In this document: piece after piece, positions 34,559 through 42,970 of the stretch
How the letters are laid out: the number at the start of each line of letters is the position of its first letter
Position numbering within the stretch: position 1 is the stretch's first letter
NCBI GenBank assembly: GCA_964466595.1
Contig: CAYXNR010000010.1
Span: 1 to 56,834 of the forward strand
Source of the DNA: JABDGC01 sp964466595
GTDB taxonomy: Bacteria; Pseudomonadota; Gammaproteobacteria; DSM-16500
DNA length: 56,834 bases
Direction of reading: 5' to 3'
The notes under the pieces: generated by a model
What the model was told of the DNA's origin: nothing
Database searches by the model: none
The model's input: only the letters and a program-made list of their open reading frames with translations
Made by a program: the position numbers and the translations under genes

Positions 34559-35230
34559 ATGCATACCTTGGCAAAAGTCTTTCAATCAGCGCCTGTTTTA
34601 ATCATTTTTTCGATGATTTTTATTCTTTTTGAATTTAATGCGACGAATTTCTATTTTCTTCAATTTCATCATTTGTTCACTGCAAGAGAGATTTTTCCGT
34701 TTAGCTTTCTGGTTATTTACAGTTTGTTTTTTTTATTCTTACTACCGCTTTTTATGGGTCATTATCTTTCTCAACAAAACTTAAAAGCACTGGGCTTGAG
34801 CTTTCCGAAAAATAGAATAAAGGTGTTAATACTTGTTTTCTTAGCTCTCCTGCTTTTGATTCCGGTGGTATTCTTTTCCGCACAGTACAAATCAGTGCAA
34901 AACTTTTATTCTCTTAAACATAGTTCTCCTTATTTCCTTCTTTTTTTATTTTTTGCCATGCCGCCTTATTATTTTGCGGAAGAATTTTTCTTTAGGGGGT
35001 TTTTATTCTTGGGTTTGTGGAGAAAATTAGGGTGGCATAGTTATTGGGTGACTGAAATTATTTTTACCTGGGCGCATCTAGGCAAGCCGCCGCTTGAGTT
35101 GCTCTTATCTTTTCCGGCTGGGATGGTGTTAAATTATCTGACGGTGGAGACGGATTCAATTTATCCTGCGATGGTGGTTCATTTTATCTTGGGGATTGTG
35201 CTGAGTATTGTGGTTACTTTTTTTGTTTAA
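34559..35230 (+). CDS. CPBP-family intramembrane metalloprotease
   Basis: 223-aa membrane protein of the CAAX protease/bacteriocin-processing (ABI) family with about seven helices. Conserved motifs are E141-E142 in AEEFFFRGFLF with R146, H173 in FTWAHLG and H208 in AMVVHFILG. The substrate is unknown. Monocistronic, convergent with priA (10-bp gap). The 194 bp upstream (34365-34558) show no gene. Confidence 0.82.
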   Translation: MHTLAKVFQSAPVLIIFSMIFILFEFNATNFYFLQFHHLFTAREIFPFSFLVIYSLFFLFLLPLFMGHYLSQQNLKALGLSFPKNRIKVLILVFLALLLLIPVVFFSAQYKSVQNFYSLKHSSPYFLLFLFFAMPPYYFAEEFFFRGFLFLGLWRKLGWHSYWVTEIIFTWAHLGKPPLELLLSFPAGMVLNYLTVETDSIYPAMVVHFILGIVLSIVVTFFV

Positions 35231-35240
35231 GGTGAGTGAA

Positions 35241-37250
35241 TTAAGCTAAGTCTAGCGGATCGACATCCACAGCCCAATGAATTCGTCGCTTATTGGAAAG
35301 CAGGTCTACTTTTGGCAAGAGGAGGCGTAAAAAAGACTGTAGGGTTTTTTTCTGTTCTGCTTGTAGTAACAATTGCATGCGATGACGGCCTTTGCGACGA
35401 GCCATGAGTGCTGCAATTGGCCCACGAATGGAAACCACGCCTGCTAGCTTTCGCGCCTCGAGCTTCACTTGGTTCAGAAAATTTTCAACCTCAAGCAGTT
35501 GATGGGCTTCGGCATGGAATAAGGCTAAAGAAGTATAAGGGGGTAAGGTCGCTTGCTCTCTTTCTAATAATAAAGTTTTAGCAACTTCTTGATAATTACC
35601 CTGTTGTAGAAGTTGAATAAGAGGATGATGTGGGTGATGGGTTTGGATCCATACCTCACCCGATTTTGCAGCACGTCCTGCTCGACCAGCGACTTGCAAA
35701 AGCAGTTGTCCTAAGCGTTCTGCGGCACGAAAATCGCTGCTGAATAAGCCATAATCGGAATCAATAATACCAACGAGGGTAACATTCGGAAAATGATGCC
35801 CTTTCGCTACCATTTGTGTTCCAAGCAAAATACGGCAGGCACCTTGATGAATATCATCTAACATGGCTTCCATTTTGCCCTTGCGGCGGGTACTGTCTCG
35901 ATCAATTCGTGTTAAAGGAAAATCGGGAAAATATTTTTGCAAGGCTTGTTCTAGACGCTCTGTTCCTAAACCCAAGGGCTGCATTTCTTTTTCACCACAG
36001 GCTTCGCAGCAAGCGGGAAGCGCTTTTTGTGACTCGCAATGATGGCAGTGTAAACGTCTTGGTCGTAAATGATAAGTCAGACGTGCATCGCAATGGCGAC
36101 AGACTGCCATCCAACCACAGGCATGACAAAGCAAGACGGGTGAAAAACCACGGCGGTTTAAAAAAAGTAAGACTTGATTACCGGCTTGTAAATGGCTGTC
36201 TATTCCTTGGCGTAATTCTAGAGACAGGCCCTCTTCGAGGGTTTGACGACGCAGATCGACGATGCGAAAAGTTGGTAATTTTGCGCCTCCCGCTCGCTCG
36301 GGTAGATGGTAGTAGCGATAAGGTCCACTCCAAGAGCGATGCAGGGTTTCAAGCGAGGGGGTGGCCGAGCCGAGGAGAATGGGTATGTGAGCAGCTCGTG
36401 CTCGCCAGATTGCAAGATCGCGGGCATGGTAGCGAAAACCCTCTTGTTGCTTAAAAGAAGGATCGTGTTCTTCATCAACCACAATCAAGCCGAGACGAGG
36501 CAAGGGAGTAAATATGGCAGAACGCGTACCAATCAGAATCGAGGCTTCTCCAGCGCGCGCGGCGAGCCAAGCCTGCAAGCGAGTTTTTTCAGTTAAGCCT
36601 GAATGGAGGGCAACAATGGGAAGATCAAAGCGCTTTCGAAAACGTTCCAGTGTTTGGGGAGTCAGACTGATTTCTGGTACTAAAACCAAAACTTGTTTTT
36701 GTTGGGCGACTACTTTTTGAATGGCTTGCAAATAGACTTCGGTTTTTCCGCTGCCGGTGACGCCATCGATGGTAAAAACTGAAAAACTATTTAAGGCTTC
36801 GCTTAGGTCTTGAACGAGTATTTGTTGTCTTTCATTGAGCGTTTTTGGTTTCTCGGGAGGGTCTAGGGCTGAGGGCTTTGCTGCGAGCGCTTGAGCAGCT
36901 TTGCTCTTTAGTCGTGGCGGCTTACCTTGTCGCAGGGCAGTGGGCAGTGCGGCAGCTAGGACTTCACCGAGAGCATGATGATAATAATCTGCAGCCCAAA
37001 GACAGAGCTTCAAGATTTCTGGGGGGAGAATGGGAGAGTGATCTAAAACGGCAGTAATCGGTTTTAGTTTTTTGGGATCCAGCTCAGTTGAGGAGGCAAG
37101 CTCTAAAAAAATGCCGACTAGCTCTCGCTTTTGAAAAGGGACGCGAATACGCATGCCGGGTTGTAAAGTAGCTAAAGGAGTATCTTCGGCGGGTAAGTAA
37201 TCAAAAATTTTTCTTAAGGGCAGCGGTAGAGCTATTCTTATTATTTTCAA
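35241..37250 (-). CDS. priA: Primosomal protein N' (replication restart helicase)
   Basis: 3'-5' helicase that reloads the replisome at stalled forks. The start is placed at TTG 37250, after AAGGAG at 11 nt, giving 669 aa beginning (M)KIIRIALPLPLRK. The frame upstream of this has no family similarity and includes the divergent promoter. Walker A is GVTGSGKTEVY, the DEEHD box and helicase motifs are present, and the zinc-binding cysteines lie in CHACGWMAVCRHC and HCHHCES...CCEACG. Confidence 0.94.
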   Translation of the reverse strand: MKIIRIALPLPLRKIFDYLPAEDTPLATLQPGMRIRVPFQKRELVGIFLELASSTELDPKKLKPITAVLDHSPILPPEILKLCLWAADYYHHALGEVLAAALPTALRQGKPPRLKSKAAQALAAKPSALDPPEKPKTLNERQQILVQDLSEALNSFSVFTIDGVTGSGKTEVYLQAIQKVVAQQKQVLVLVPEISLTPQTLERFRKRFDLPIVALHSGLTEKTRLQAWLAARAGEASILIGTRSAIFTPLPRLGLIVVDEEHDPSFKQQEGFRYHARDLAIWRARAAHIPILLGSATPSLETLHRSWSGPYRYYHLPERAGGAKLPTFRIVDLRRQTLEEGLSLELRQGIDSHLQAGNQVLLFLNRRGFSPVLLCHACGWMAVCRHCDARLTYHLRPRRLHCHHCESQKALPACCEACGEKEMQPLGLGTERLEQALQKYFPDFPLTRIDRDSTRRKGKMEAMLDDIHQGACRILLGTQMVAKGHHFPNVTLVGIIDSDYGLFSSDFRAAERLGQLLLQVAGRAGRAAKSGEVWIQTHHPHHPLIQLLQQGNYQEVAKTLLLEREQATLPPYTSLALFHAEAHQLLEVENFLNQVKLEARKLAGVVSIRGPIAALMARRKGRHRMQLLLQAEQKKTLQSFLRLLLPKVDLLSNKRRIHWAVDVDPLDLA

Positions 37251-37284
37251 AGGTTTAGATACTCCTTGCCAAGAACGAGAGAGG

Positions 37285-37307
37285 CTTTCTGTTATACTAA
37301 CAGAAAG
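37285..37307. promoter_or_regulatory. Operator-like palindrome between priA and an acidic protein gene
   Basis: CTTTCTGTTA-TAC-TAACAGAAAG has perfect 10-bp arms and a 3-nt centre. It sits between the divergent starts at 37250 and 37330, and its centre contains a TATACT -10-like hexamer. This suggests a regulator-binding site controlling one or both genes. Confidence 0.5.
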
Positions 37308-37329
37308 AGAAGCACAAACGGAGACTGTC

Positions 37330-37869
37330 ATGAAACCGGAACAGGCCTTAATCAAATTTTTGAAGAAATTGCTGGAACAATTAAAGCCAAAGCCTAAAAA
37401 GAAGGCAACGGATGAGGATGAGGAAGAAGAATTGAAGGAAGAAGGCCCGCAGCCGGATCTCAGTCCGGAAGAAGATTTAGCTGAGGAAAAAATAGCGGAG
37501 GCCTTGATGCAAATGCTGAAAGAGCAGGCAGAAGAGGCTGAGCAAGGAAAATATCCGAATAAAACGCTTGATCGGGATGAAAGAGCGGAACTTCAAAACC
37601 AAGTGATCGATCCTTTACTCAAAAAAGAAAAAAATGACTCGGAAGAAAAAGAAGTCGATAAAAAGCTGGGCACTTATGCAAAAGAGGTGTTAAGCGATAG
37701 TCTGAACACAGTGGGTTTCGATAAGATGGCGAAGAGTTTGGGGATTGAAAAAGCAGGTGCGGATAAAGTGAGCCAGGAAGTTGGGGATAGTATAAGTGAG
37801 GATCATGATCTTTCTCATACGCCGGCAGATATTTCTTCGGGTCCTGCTTTTAAGAAAACAGATCGCTAA
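37330..37869 (+). CDS. Acidic, charged hypothetical protein
   Basis: 179 aa, function not recognised. A basic start (KPKPKKKATDEDEEEELKEE, about 23-42) leads into acidic, helical, coiled-coil-prone sequence with Lys/Glu blocks, then a less charged C-terminus (LGTYAKEVLSDSLNTVGF). No signal peptide or membrane helix. The start has GGAG before ATG 37330. Followed by a strong hairpin. Confidence 0.65.
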   Translation: MKPEQALIKFLKKLLEQLKPKPKKKATDEDEEEELKEEGPQPDLSPEEDLAEEKIAEALMQMLKEQAEEAEQGKYPNKTLDRDERAELQNQVIDPLLKKEKNDSEEKEVDKKLGTYAKEVLSDSLNTVGFDKMAKSLGIEKAGADKVSQEVGDSISEDHDLSHTPADISSGPAFKKTDR

Positions 37870-37897
37870 GAGCTTTATTTTTTACCTCCCACCCCTA

Positions 37898-37930
37898 CCC
37901 CTCCCTCCACAAAAAGCGTGGAGGGAGGGG
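37898..37930 (+). terminator. GC-rich hairpin after the acidic protein gene
   Basis: 13-bp perfect stem (CCCCTCCCTCCAC with its complement) and AAAAAGC loop, 28 bp after the stop. No T-run follows in the plus direction, so it may be an RNA-stabilising or bidirectional structure, not a classic terminator. Confidence 0.5.
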
Positions 37931-37988
37931 ATTCAAAGCAGCTTGATTTATACAAAGCAATTCAAAGCAGCTTGATTTATACAAAGCA
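37931..37988. repeat. Exact 29-bp tandem duplication
   Basis: Units 37931-37959 and 37960-37988 are identical (ATTCAAAGCAGCTTGATT start). They lie between the hairpin and the promoter of the saccharopine dehydrogenase-like gene. Confidence 0.85.
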
Positions 37989-38007
37989 CAAAAAGTAACT
38001 CTCTATT

Positions 38008-38035
38008 TTGACAATTCCAAATTAAATGCTAGCAT
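38008..38035 (+). promoter_or_regulatory. Promoter of the lysine-degradation-like operon
   Basis: TTGACA (38008-38013), 16-bp spacer, then an extended -10 TGCTAGCAT whose hexamer is TAGCAT (38030-38035). It lies 50 bp before the start codon at 38086. Confidence 0.6.
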
Positions 38036-38085
38036 AAAGACCTTCTTTCTTTTCCTTTGGCGATTCTCACTGAGAAGGAGCTTTT

Positions 38086-39204
38086 ATGCGTCAGGTATTA
38101 GTAATTGGTGCAGGACAAATTGGTTCTCTCATTGCTTTTTTATTTGCAAATACACCTGATTATCAGGTTTTTCTTGCTGATGTTGAGCCTAGCAATATAA
38201 ATATTAAAAGATTACCTAAATTATCACAGTTAAAAATTACGACTCTGGATGCAAGCGACGAAGCTCTGCTCTGTCGTTTTATAAAACAGAATTCGATCGA
38301 TGCTCTCGTCTCTTCACTGCCTTATTATGCCAATCAACCTGTCGCACAAGCCGCTAAAAAAGAAGGGGTTCATTATTTTGATCTTACAGAAGATGTGGAA
38401 ACCACCAAAGCGATTACTCAACTGGCAGTGGATTCTAAACAAGTCTTTGTGCCACAATGCGGTCTTGCGCCCGGCTTTATTAGTATTGTTGCTAACCATT
38501 TAATGCGTCGCTTTCCAGCTGAAATTGATACTGTCAAAATGCGTGTGGGTGCACTGCCTATTAATATAAGCAATGCCCTACAATATTCTTTAACTTGGTC
38601 AATTGACGGTCTGATTAATGAGTACGGTAATTTGTGTCTCGGTATTGAGCATGGCCAAGCAGCTAATCTTTTTCCCCTCGATGATTTGGAAGAAATTAAA
38701 ATTGATGGCTTAACCTATGAGGCCTTTAATACCTCTGGCGGGGCGGGTAGTCTGGTCGATACCTATCTCGGCAAGGTTAAGTATCTCAGTTACAAAACCA
38801 TCCGTTATCCCGGGCACTGTCATAAAATACGCTTTTTGATGCAGGATTTAAAATTAAATCAGGATCGCGATACACTCAAACGAATCTTAGAAAATTCTCT
38901 GCCTAGAACTTATCAAGATGTGGTTTTGGTCTATGTCTCTGTTACCGGAATGCAAGGGAATCAGTTTATTGAAGAAAATTATGTGAAAAAATTCTATCCA
39001 AAAACGCTGGATGGTATTCGTTGGTCGGCAATTCAGATGACTACTGCCTCTTCGATTTGCACGGCAGTCGATCTCGTTTTCGCTCAACCTGAACGCTATC
39101 ATGGTTTTGTTCGACAAGAAGATTTTCGTCTTGATGATTTGTTGAAGAATCGTTTTGGGAAATATTATTCAGATACGGTACAACAAGAGGCTTATGCACC
39201 ATGA
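38086..39204 (+). CDS. Saccharopine dehydrogenase-like NAD(P) oxidoreductase
   Basis: 372 aa with an N-terminal Rossmann motif GAGQIGSLIA (8-17) and the domain order of the saccharopine dehydrogenase (glutamate-forming) family; VPQCGLAPGFI is typical. It would release alpha-aminoadipate semialdehyde and glutamate from saccharopine. Its ATGA overlap with an aminoadipate-semialdehyde-dehydrogenase-like gene supports lysine catabolism. No lysine-ketoglutarate reductase is in the window, so the true substrate may differ. Confidence 0.82.
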   Translation: MRQVLVIGAGQIGSLIAFLFANTPDYQVFLADVEPSNINIKRLPKLSQLKITTLDASDEALLCRFIKQNSIDALVSSLPYYANQPVAQAAKKEGVHYFDLTEDVETTKAITQLAVDSKQVFVPQCGLAPGFISIVANHLMRRFPAEIDTVKMRVGALPINISNALQYSLTWSIDGLINEYGNLCLGIEHGQAANLFPLDDLEEIKIDGLTYEAFNTSGGAGSLVDTYLGKVKYLSYKTIRYPGHCHKIRFLMQDLKLNQDRDTLKRILENSLPRTYQDVVLVYVSVTGMQGNQFIEENYVKKFYPKTLDGIRWSAIQMTTASSICTAVDLVFAQPERYHGFVRQEDFRLDDLLKNRFGKYYSDTVQQEAYAP

Positions 39205-40721
39205 AGCTATTACACTCTCTGCAAATCGAAGCAAAAAATTCGGGTAGCAGTGCGGGTCCGAAGGATTGGTCGCGCACGAAAGATGCGGGAGAAATTATTT
39301 CTTACAATCCTGCAACTGGTGAAGCCTTGGCCTCGGTCTATCAGGCTTCTGCTGCAGACTACGAGCATTTAATTAAGCAAGCACAGCAGGCTTTTTTGAC
39401 ATGGCGTCTTCTGCCAGCACCTAAACGCGGCGAGATCATACGCTTGATTGGTGAGGCGCTACGTGAAAACAAGGAAGCATTGGGAAGCTTAGTTTCCTTA
39501 GAGGTTGGGAAATCAAAACAGGAAGGCTTGGGTGAAGTGCAAGAAATGATTGATATGGCTGATTTTGCCGTCGGCCAAGCGCGCATGCTGTATGGCAATA
39601 CGATGCATTCTGAAAGACCGGAGCATCGTTTATATGAACAATGGCATCCACTTGGTATTACCTCTGTCATTACTGCTTTTAATTTTCCCGTGGCTGTTTG
39701 GTCTTGGAATGCCTTTATTGCAGCTATTTGCGGCAACACGGTGATATGGAAACCTTCTCCGAAAGCGCCCTTATGTGCTTTGGCCGTGCAACATATTTGC
39801 AATTCAGTTTTAGAAAAATTTTCTTATTCAGGTGTCTTTTCTTTATTGATCACAGCTGAGGTGGCGCTCATTAAAAAAATGGCCTCTGATAGCCGTATTC
39901 CGCTGGTTTCTTTTACGGGCTCAACTCAGGTGGGACAAGCAATCAATGAACTGGTTGCAAAACGCTTAGGCAGAACAATTCTGGAATTAAGCGGTAATAA
40001 TGCCATCATTTTGGATGAAAGCGCTAATTTAAATTTAGCTATTCCGGCTATTGTTTTTGGTTCGGTGGGGACGACAGGACAACGCTGCACGACAACACGA
40101 CGTTTATTTATTCAGGAAACGATTTATGATTCGGTGGTAAAAGCCTTAGTCAAGGCTTATCAGAAAGTTACCATCGGTGATCCCTTAGATGCTAAAAATT
40201 TAATGGGGCCTTTAATTGATGAAAAAGCGGTAGAGCACTATCTGCAAACGATTGCAGCGATTAAAGCAGCGGGGGGTAAAATACTCTGTGGTGGAAAGGC
40301 TCTGAAGCAAGCGGGTTATTATGTTGAACCGACTTTAGCAGAGGCGGAAAATCATTGGGAGTTGGTACAAGAAGAAACCTTTGCGCCTGTTTTGTATCTG
40401 TTTCGCTATAAAAAACTAGAAGACGCTATTGCAATGCAAAATGAATCTCGCTTTGGACTTTCTTCGGCACTTTTTACGGATCGATTGCAGAGTGCGGAGT
40501 TGTTTTTGTCTGCTGCGGGGAGTGATTGTGGTATTGCTAATATTAATATTGGCACCTCGGGCGCTGAGATTGGCGGTGCTTTTGGAGGAGAGAAGGGAAC
40601 GGGTGGTGGACGTGAGGCTGGTTCTGATGCTTGGAAAGGGTATATGCGACGACAAACGAACACGATTAATTGGGGGAAAACTTTGCCTCTAGCACAAGGT
40701 ATTCAGTTTGAGCTAGGATAG
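39201..40721 (+). CDS. Aldehyde dehydrogenase, alpha-aminoadipate semialdehyde type
   Basis: NAD-dependent aldehyde dehydrogenase, 506 aa, of the ALDH7 (aminoadipate semialdehyde / piperideine-6-carboxylate) type. Catalytic C296 is in GTTGQRCTTTRR and general base E262 in LELSGNNA. NINIGTSGAEIGGAFGGEK near the C terminus is typical of ALDH7. It would make alpha-aminoadipate from the product of the preceding gene. Translationally coupled (ATGA). Confidence 0.88.
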   Translation: MKLLHSLQIEAKNSGSSAGPKDWSRTKDAGEIISYNPATGEALASVYQASAADYEHLIKQAQQAFLTWRLLPAPKRGEIIRLIGEALRENKEALGSLVSLEVGKSKQEGLGEVQEMIDMADFAVGQARMLYGNTMHSERPEHRLYEQWHPLGITSVITAFNFPVAVWSWNAFIAAICGNTVIWKPSPKAPLCALAVQHICNSVLEKFSYSGVFSLLITAEVALIKKMASDSRIPLVSFTGSTQVGQAINELVAKRLGRTILELSGNNAIILDESANLNLAIPAIVFGSVGTTGQRCTTTRRLFIQETIYDSVVKALVKAYQKVTIGDPLDAKNLMGPLIDEKAVEHYLQTIAAIKAAGGKILCGGKALKQAGYYVEPTLAEAENHWELVQEETFAPVLYLFRYKKLEDAIAMQNESRFGLSSALFTDRLQSAELFLSAAGSDCGIANINIGTSGAEIGGAFGGEKGTGGGREAGSDAWKGYMRRQTNTINWGKTLPLAQGIQFELG

Positions 40722-40733
40722 GCTCTTGTCTTA

Positions 40734-40807
40734 GTCCCGGTGGCACAGATGGATAGCGCAGCCCCCTCCTAAGGGGCAGGTCGGCGGTTCGAATCCGCCT
40801 CGGGACG
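40734..40807 (+). tRNA. tRNA-Arg (CCT), integration target; CCA not encoded
   Basis: 74 nt. The anticodon stem-loop is GCCCC-CTCCTAA-GGGGC, with anticodon CCT reading AGG. T-loop GGTTCGAATCC is present and acceptor GTCCCGG pairs with TCGGGAC. Its 3' half from 40765 is the left att copy of the integrated element, so the intact gene is restored by element-borne sequence. Confidence 0.94.
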
Positions 40808-40819
40808 CGTTAAGAATCA
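40765..40819 (+). repeat. Left attachment site (55-bp direct repeat)
   Basis: From the anticodon stem to 12 bp beyond the tRNA-Arg 3' end. Identical to 52658-52712. Sequence diverges immediately on either side. Confidence 0.95.
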
Positions 40820-40867
40820 GACGCTTACAAAATCATATTTTGGCGGGGAGTGGGAAAAATTCTTCTA

Positions 40868-40885
40868 GGGGCATCCATAGGGGCA
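40868..40885 (+). repeat. Putative integrase arm-type repeats, left end
   Basis: GGGGCA at 40868-40873 and 40880-40885, a 12-bp period (GGGGCATCCATA then GGGGCAACCAAAT), starting 49 bp after the att repeat ends. A near-identical pair is at 52519-52536. Such paired G-rich repeats inside both ends fit arm-binding sites of tyrosine integrases. Confidence 0.6.
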
Positions 40886-40970
40886 ACCAAATCACTTTTT
40901 AGGCCTACTAGCGCGAGAAAAAATTTTACCGTACTCTAAATATTCTCACCCATATTGGAGAAACTCACTA

Positions 40971-41351
40971 GTGATTACATGGAAAGAGATCGCTTATGGC
41001 GCCATTACCCTGTTAGTAGGTATAGCTGGATTTGTATTTTTAGAACTTCAAAACAAAGTAAATGAGCAATCAATTCTTTTGACCAAATTATCAAAACAGA
41101 TGGATATAGTTGTCAGCATTCTCAACATAAAAATGCCCGATGCAAATCTGCCCGCCTTAATTTCTACTGCCGCCGAAAAGAATATTGGGCCAGAAAAAGT
41201 TGCAACAGTGATGCCATTAATCAACACGAATCCCACACAGGCTAAGGTCTATATGAAGACCCAAATGCAACTTAACAATAATGAAATAGATTTAATTATG
41301 CAGCCCACAGAAATAACCAATAAAAATCTTATGATGCAAAAATTAAAATAA
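40971..41351 (+). CDS. Small membrane-anchored hypothetical protein
   Basis: 126 aa from GTG 40971 with a GGAG box 11 nt upstream. One N-terminal membrane helix (about 8-26, AYGAITLLVGIAGFVFLEL), then a coiled-coil-prone stretch and a soluble helical tail. No recognised family. First gene inside the left end of the element. Confidence 0.6.
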   Translation: MITWKEIAYGAITLLVGIAGFVFLELQNKVNEQSILLTKLSKQMDIVVSILNIKMPDANLPALISTAAEKNIGPEKVATVMPLINTNPTQAKVYMKTQMQLNNNEIDLIMQPTEITNKNLMMQKLK

Positions 41352-41424
41352 TAGTAAAATATAAACAGAATTTTAGGTGATCTTTTTACAAAAGACCGCG
41401 TGTCTTGATGAAAGCAACTTATAC

Positions 41425-41664
41425 TTAATCAATCTGCAGCGCTCTGATTGGGGGAAATAGCTCACCTACTTCAAGCTTCAAAGCCTTTGCAATGCGAATT
41501 AAATTAAGAGCAGCTAAATTTCTCTCCCCTCGTTCGACACTCCCCATATAGGTACGATCTAATCCCACTTCATAGGCAAACGACTCTTGGGAAAACCCCT
41601 TGTTTTTACGAAGTTCTCTTATTCGCTTACCTAACCTAATTAATGCTGGATGTTTTTTGCGCAT
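41425..41664 (-). CDS. Xre-family HTH regulator
   Basis: 79-aa single-domain DNA-binding protein with a Cro/cI-type helix-turn-helix (GKRIRELRKNKGFSQESFA...VERGERNL, about 12-50). The start codon lies inside an inverted repeat (GCGCAT 41659-41664 with ATGCGC 41676-41681), which suggests autoregulation. Divergent from the secreted protein gene. Confidence 0.88.
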   Translation of the reverse strand: MRKKHPALIRLGKRIRELRKNKGFSQESFAYEVGLDRTYMGSVERGERNLAALNLIRIAKALKLEVGELFPPIRALQID

Positions 41665-41681
41665 TTATGTAGAATATGCGC
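41659..41681. promoter_or_regulatory. Inverted repeat at the Xre gene start
   Basis: GCGCAT and ATGCGC separated by 11 bp, overlapping the Xre start codon and lying 79 bp upstream of the divergent gene. Candidate Xre operator. Confidence 0.4.
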
Positions 41682-41759
41682 CCTATACCTATAAAACCAC
41701 GGACTATGAGTATCATAGAAGGAGATATTGAATTTAATGACTTAAAACGAGGAAACATT

Positions 41760-42158
41760 ATGAAAATGATAATTTTATTATTAAGCTTGCTATTATATAC
41801 CAATGTTTTTGCCAGTCCTGTTTTTTGCCCACAAACAATCACCTGTTTAAAAAATACATGTTATGGAGTTCCTCAGAATTTTTATATTAGTTCTGCGTGG
41901 GGTAGACATGACCCTAACAATACTTTTTATTTTTATGAAGCTGATTCGTTAGAAGCTATGCAGGCACCTTATACATGCAGATACGCTGCTGATATTAGAA
42001 TGAAGGACTCAGGTATTACAATAACTTCGCAAATACCAATAAAAGCTGATATTAAGCAGCCTGAGAATAACTGGTTTGATGCCAACGCTAATAGAAGCTG
42101 GGGAGCGGTATATTACTGCTACTATAATGCGCGCCATTGCCCATTTAAAATATACTAA
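41760..42158 (+). CDS. Small secreted Cys-rich hypothetical protein
   Basis: 132 aa from ATG 41760 after GAGGAAA. A clear signal peptide (MKMIILLLSLLLYTNVFA) precedes a mature ~114-aa domain with six or seven cysteines (CPQTITCLKNTCYG..., YTCRY, YYCYYNARHCPF), likely disulfide-bonded in the periplasm or outside. No family recognised. An upstream in-frame ATG (41676) would hide the signal peptide and is rejected. Confidence 0.7.
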   Translation: MKMIILLLSLLLYTNVFASPVFCPQTITCLKNTCYGVPQNFYISSAWGRHDPNNTFYFYEADSLEAMQAPYTCRYAADIRMKDSGITITSQIPIKADIKQPENNWFDANANRSWGAVYYCYYNARHCPFKIY

Positions 42159-42202
42159 TTTTCAATAAAATTGCCTTCAGTTTTGTGGAAAGATTGTGGA
42201 TT

Positions 42203-42245
42203 AGCTGATTATAATGCTCATCCTGGCTTAGAGTCGTAATCAGCT
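42203..42245. promoter_or_regulatory. Promoter-spanning inverted repeat before the CoiA-like gene
   Basis: AGCTGATTA (42203-42211) and TAATCAGCT (42237-42245) are perfect 9-bp arms. A TATAAT -10 (42210-42215) overlaps the left arm and the right arm lies 17 bp before the start codon. It could be an operator pair or a leader hairpin. Confidence 0.45.
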
Positions 42246-42262
42246 ATGATTGGAGTTTGAAA

Positions 42263-42964
42263 ATGAGATTTGCATTAGTTAATGGGGAACGCCACGAAGC
42301 CCAACCTGGCTTATCCGGAAATTGCCGAAGTTGTGGTGATCTTATGGTGGCAAAATGTGGAAAAATCAGAATTCCCCATTGGGCTCATCGTGGAGAAATT
42401 ATTTGTGACCCTTGGAAAGAAAAAGAAACTGAGTGGCACCGCTCCTGGAAAGGCCAGTTTCCAAATGACTGGCAGGAGATACACCATCTATCTGAAGCCG
42501 GTGAAAAACATATTGCAGATGTAAAAACTGATCAAGGTTTCGTACTTGAGTTCCAGCACTCCTTCCTTAACTCTGAAGAACGTAAATCTCGCCAAGACTT
42601 TTACAAAAAGTTGATTTGGGTTGTACATGCCAAAAAGCGAAAAAGAGATCAGGCAAAGTTTATCAAATTATTGAATGAGGGCATGCAACCTTTTAAGAAT
42701 ATCCCTTTGCTAAAGTTGAGAGGTTTTTTAGACGAATGCGCACTACTAAGGGACTGGGCTGGCAGCCCTGCCCCAATATTCTTCGATTTTGATGAAACAT
42801 CGACACTCTGGTATCTTCTTCCTCATAGCTCCGTTACCCAGGCATACGTGGTAAAGTTTTCGAAAGAATATTTTATTGAATTACATCTCAAAGGGATAAA
42901 TCACGATCTAGAATTCTGGTTCAGTGAATTAATCAATCTTGCATTAAATAAAAAATTAGGATGA
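42263..42964 (+). CDS. CoiA-like putative nuclease with zinc-ribbon N-terminus
   Basis: 233 aa from ATG 42263 (GGAG 7 nt upstream; a TTG two codons earlier is weaker). The N-terminal metal-binding pattern is C21-x2-C24...C32, with H39/H42 and C48. Then EWHRSWK (E57, H59) and the restriction-like core IADV...VLEFQHS (D86, E96, Q98). This fits the competence protein CoiA family, linked to DNA processing after uptake. The C-terminal ~110 aa are not recognised. Convergent with the HIRAN gene (6-bp gap). Confidence 0.72.
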   Translation: MRFALVNGERHEAQPGLSGNCRSCGDLMVAKCGKIRIPHWAHRGEIICDPWKEKETEWHRSWKGQFPNDWQEIHHLSEAGEKHIADVKTDQGFVLEFQHSFLNSEERKSRQDFYKKLIWVVHAKKRKRDQAKFIKLLNEGMQPFKNIPLLKLRGFLDECALLRDWAGSPAPIFFDFDETSTLWYLLPHSSVTQAYVVKFSKEYFIELHLKGINHDLEFWFSELINLALNKKLG

Positions 42965-42970
42965 TAAAAG

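Noticed and set aside
35816..36596. Long plus-strand frames opposite priA
   Set aside because: They are antisense shadows in a codon-biased gene, without ribosome sites or domain patterns.
37251..37355. PriA start at 37355
   Set aside because: The extra 35 residues overlap the palindrome and the divergent gene start; similarity begins at KIIRIALPLPLRK.
41425..41664. Xre regulator as the HipB partner of the HipA-like kinase
   Set aside because: It lies about 2 kb from the kinase, separated by two plus-strand genes and the HIRAN gene, so an operon partnership is not supported.
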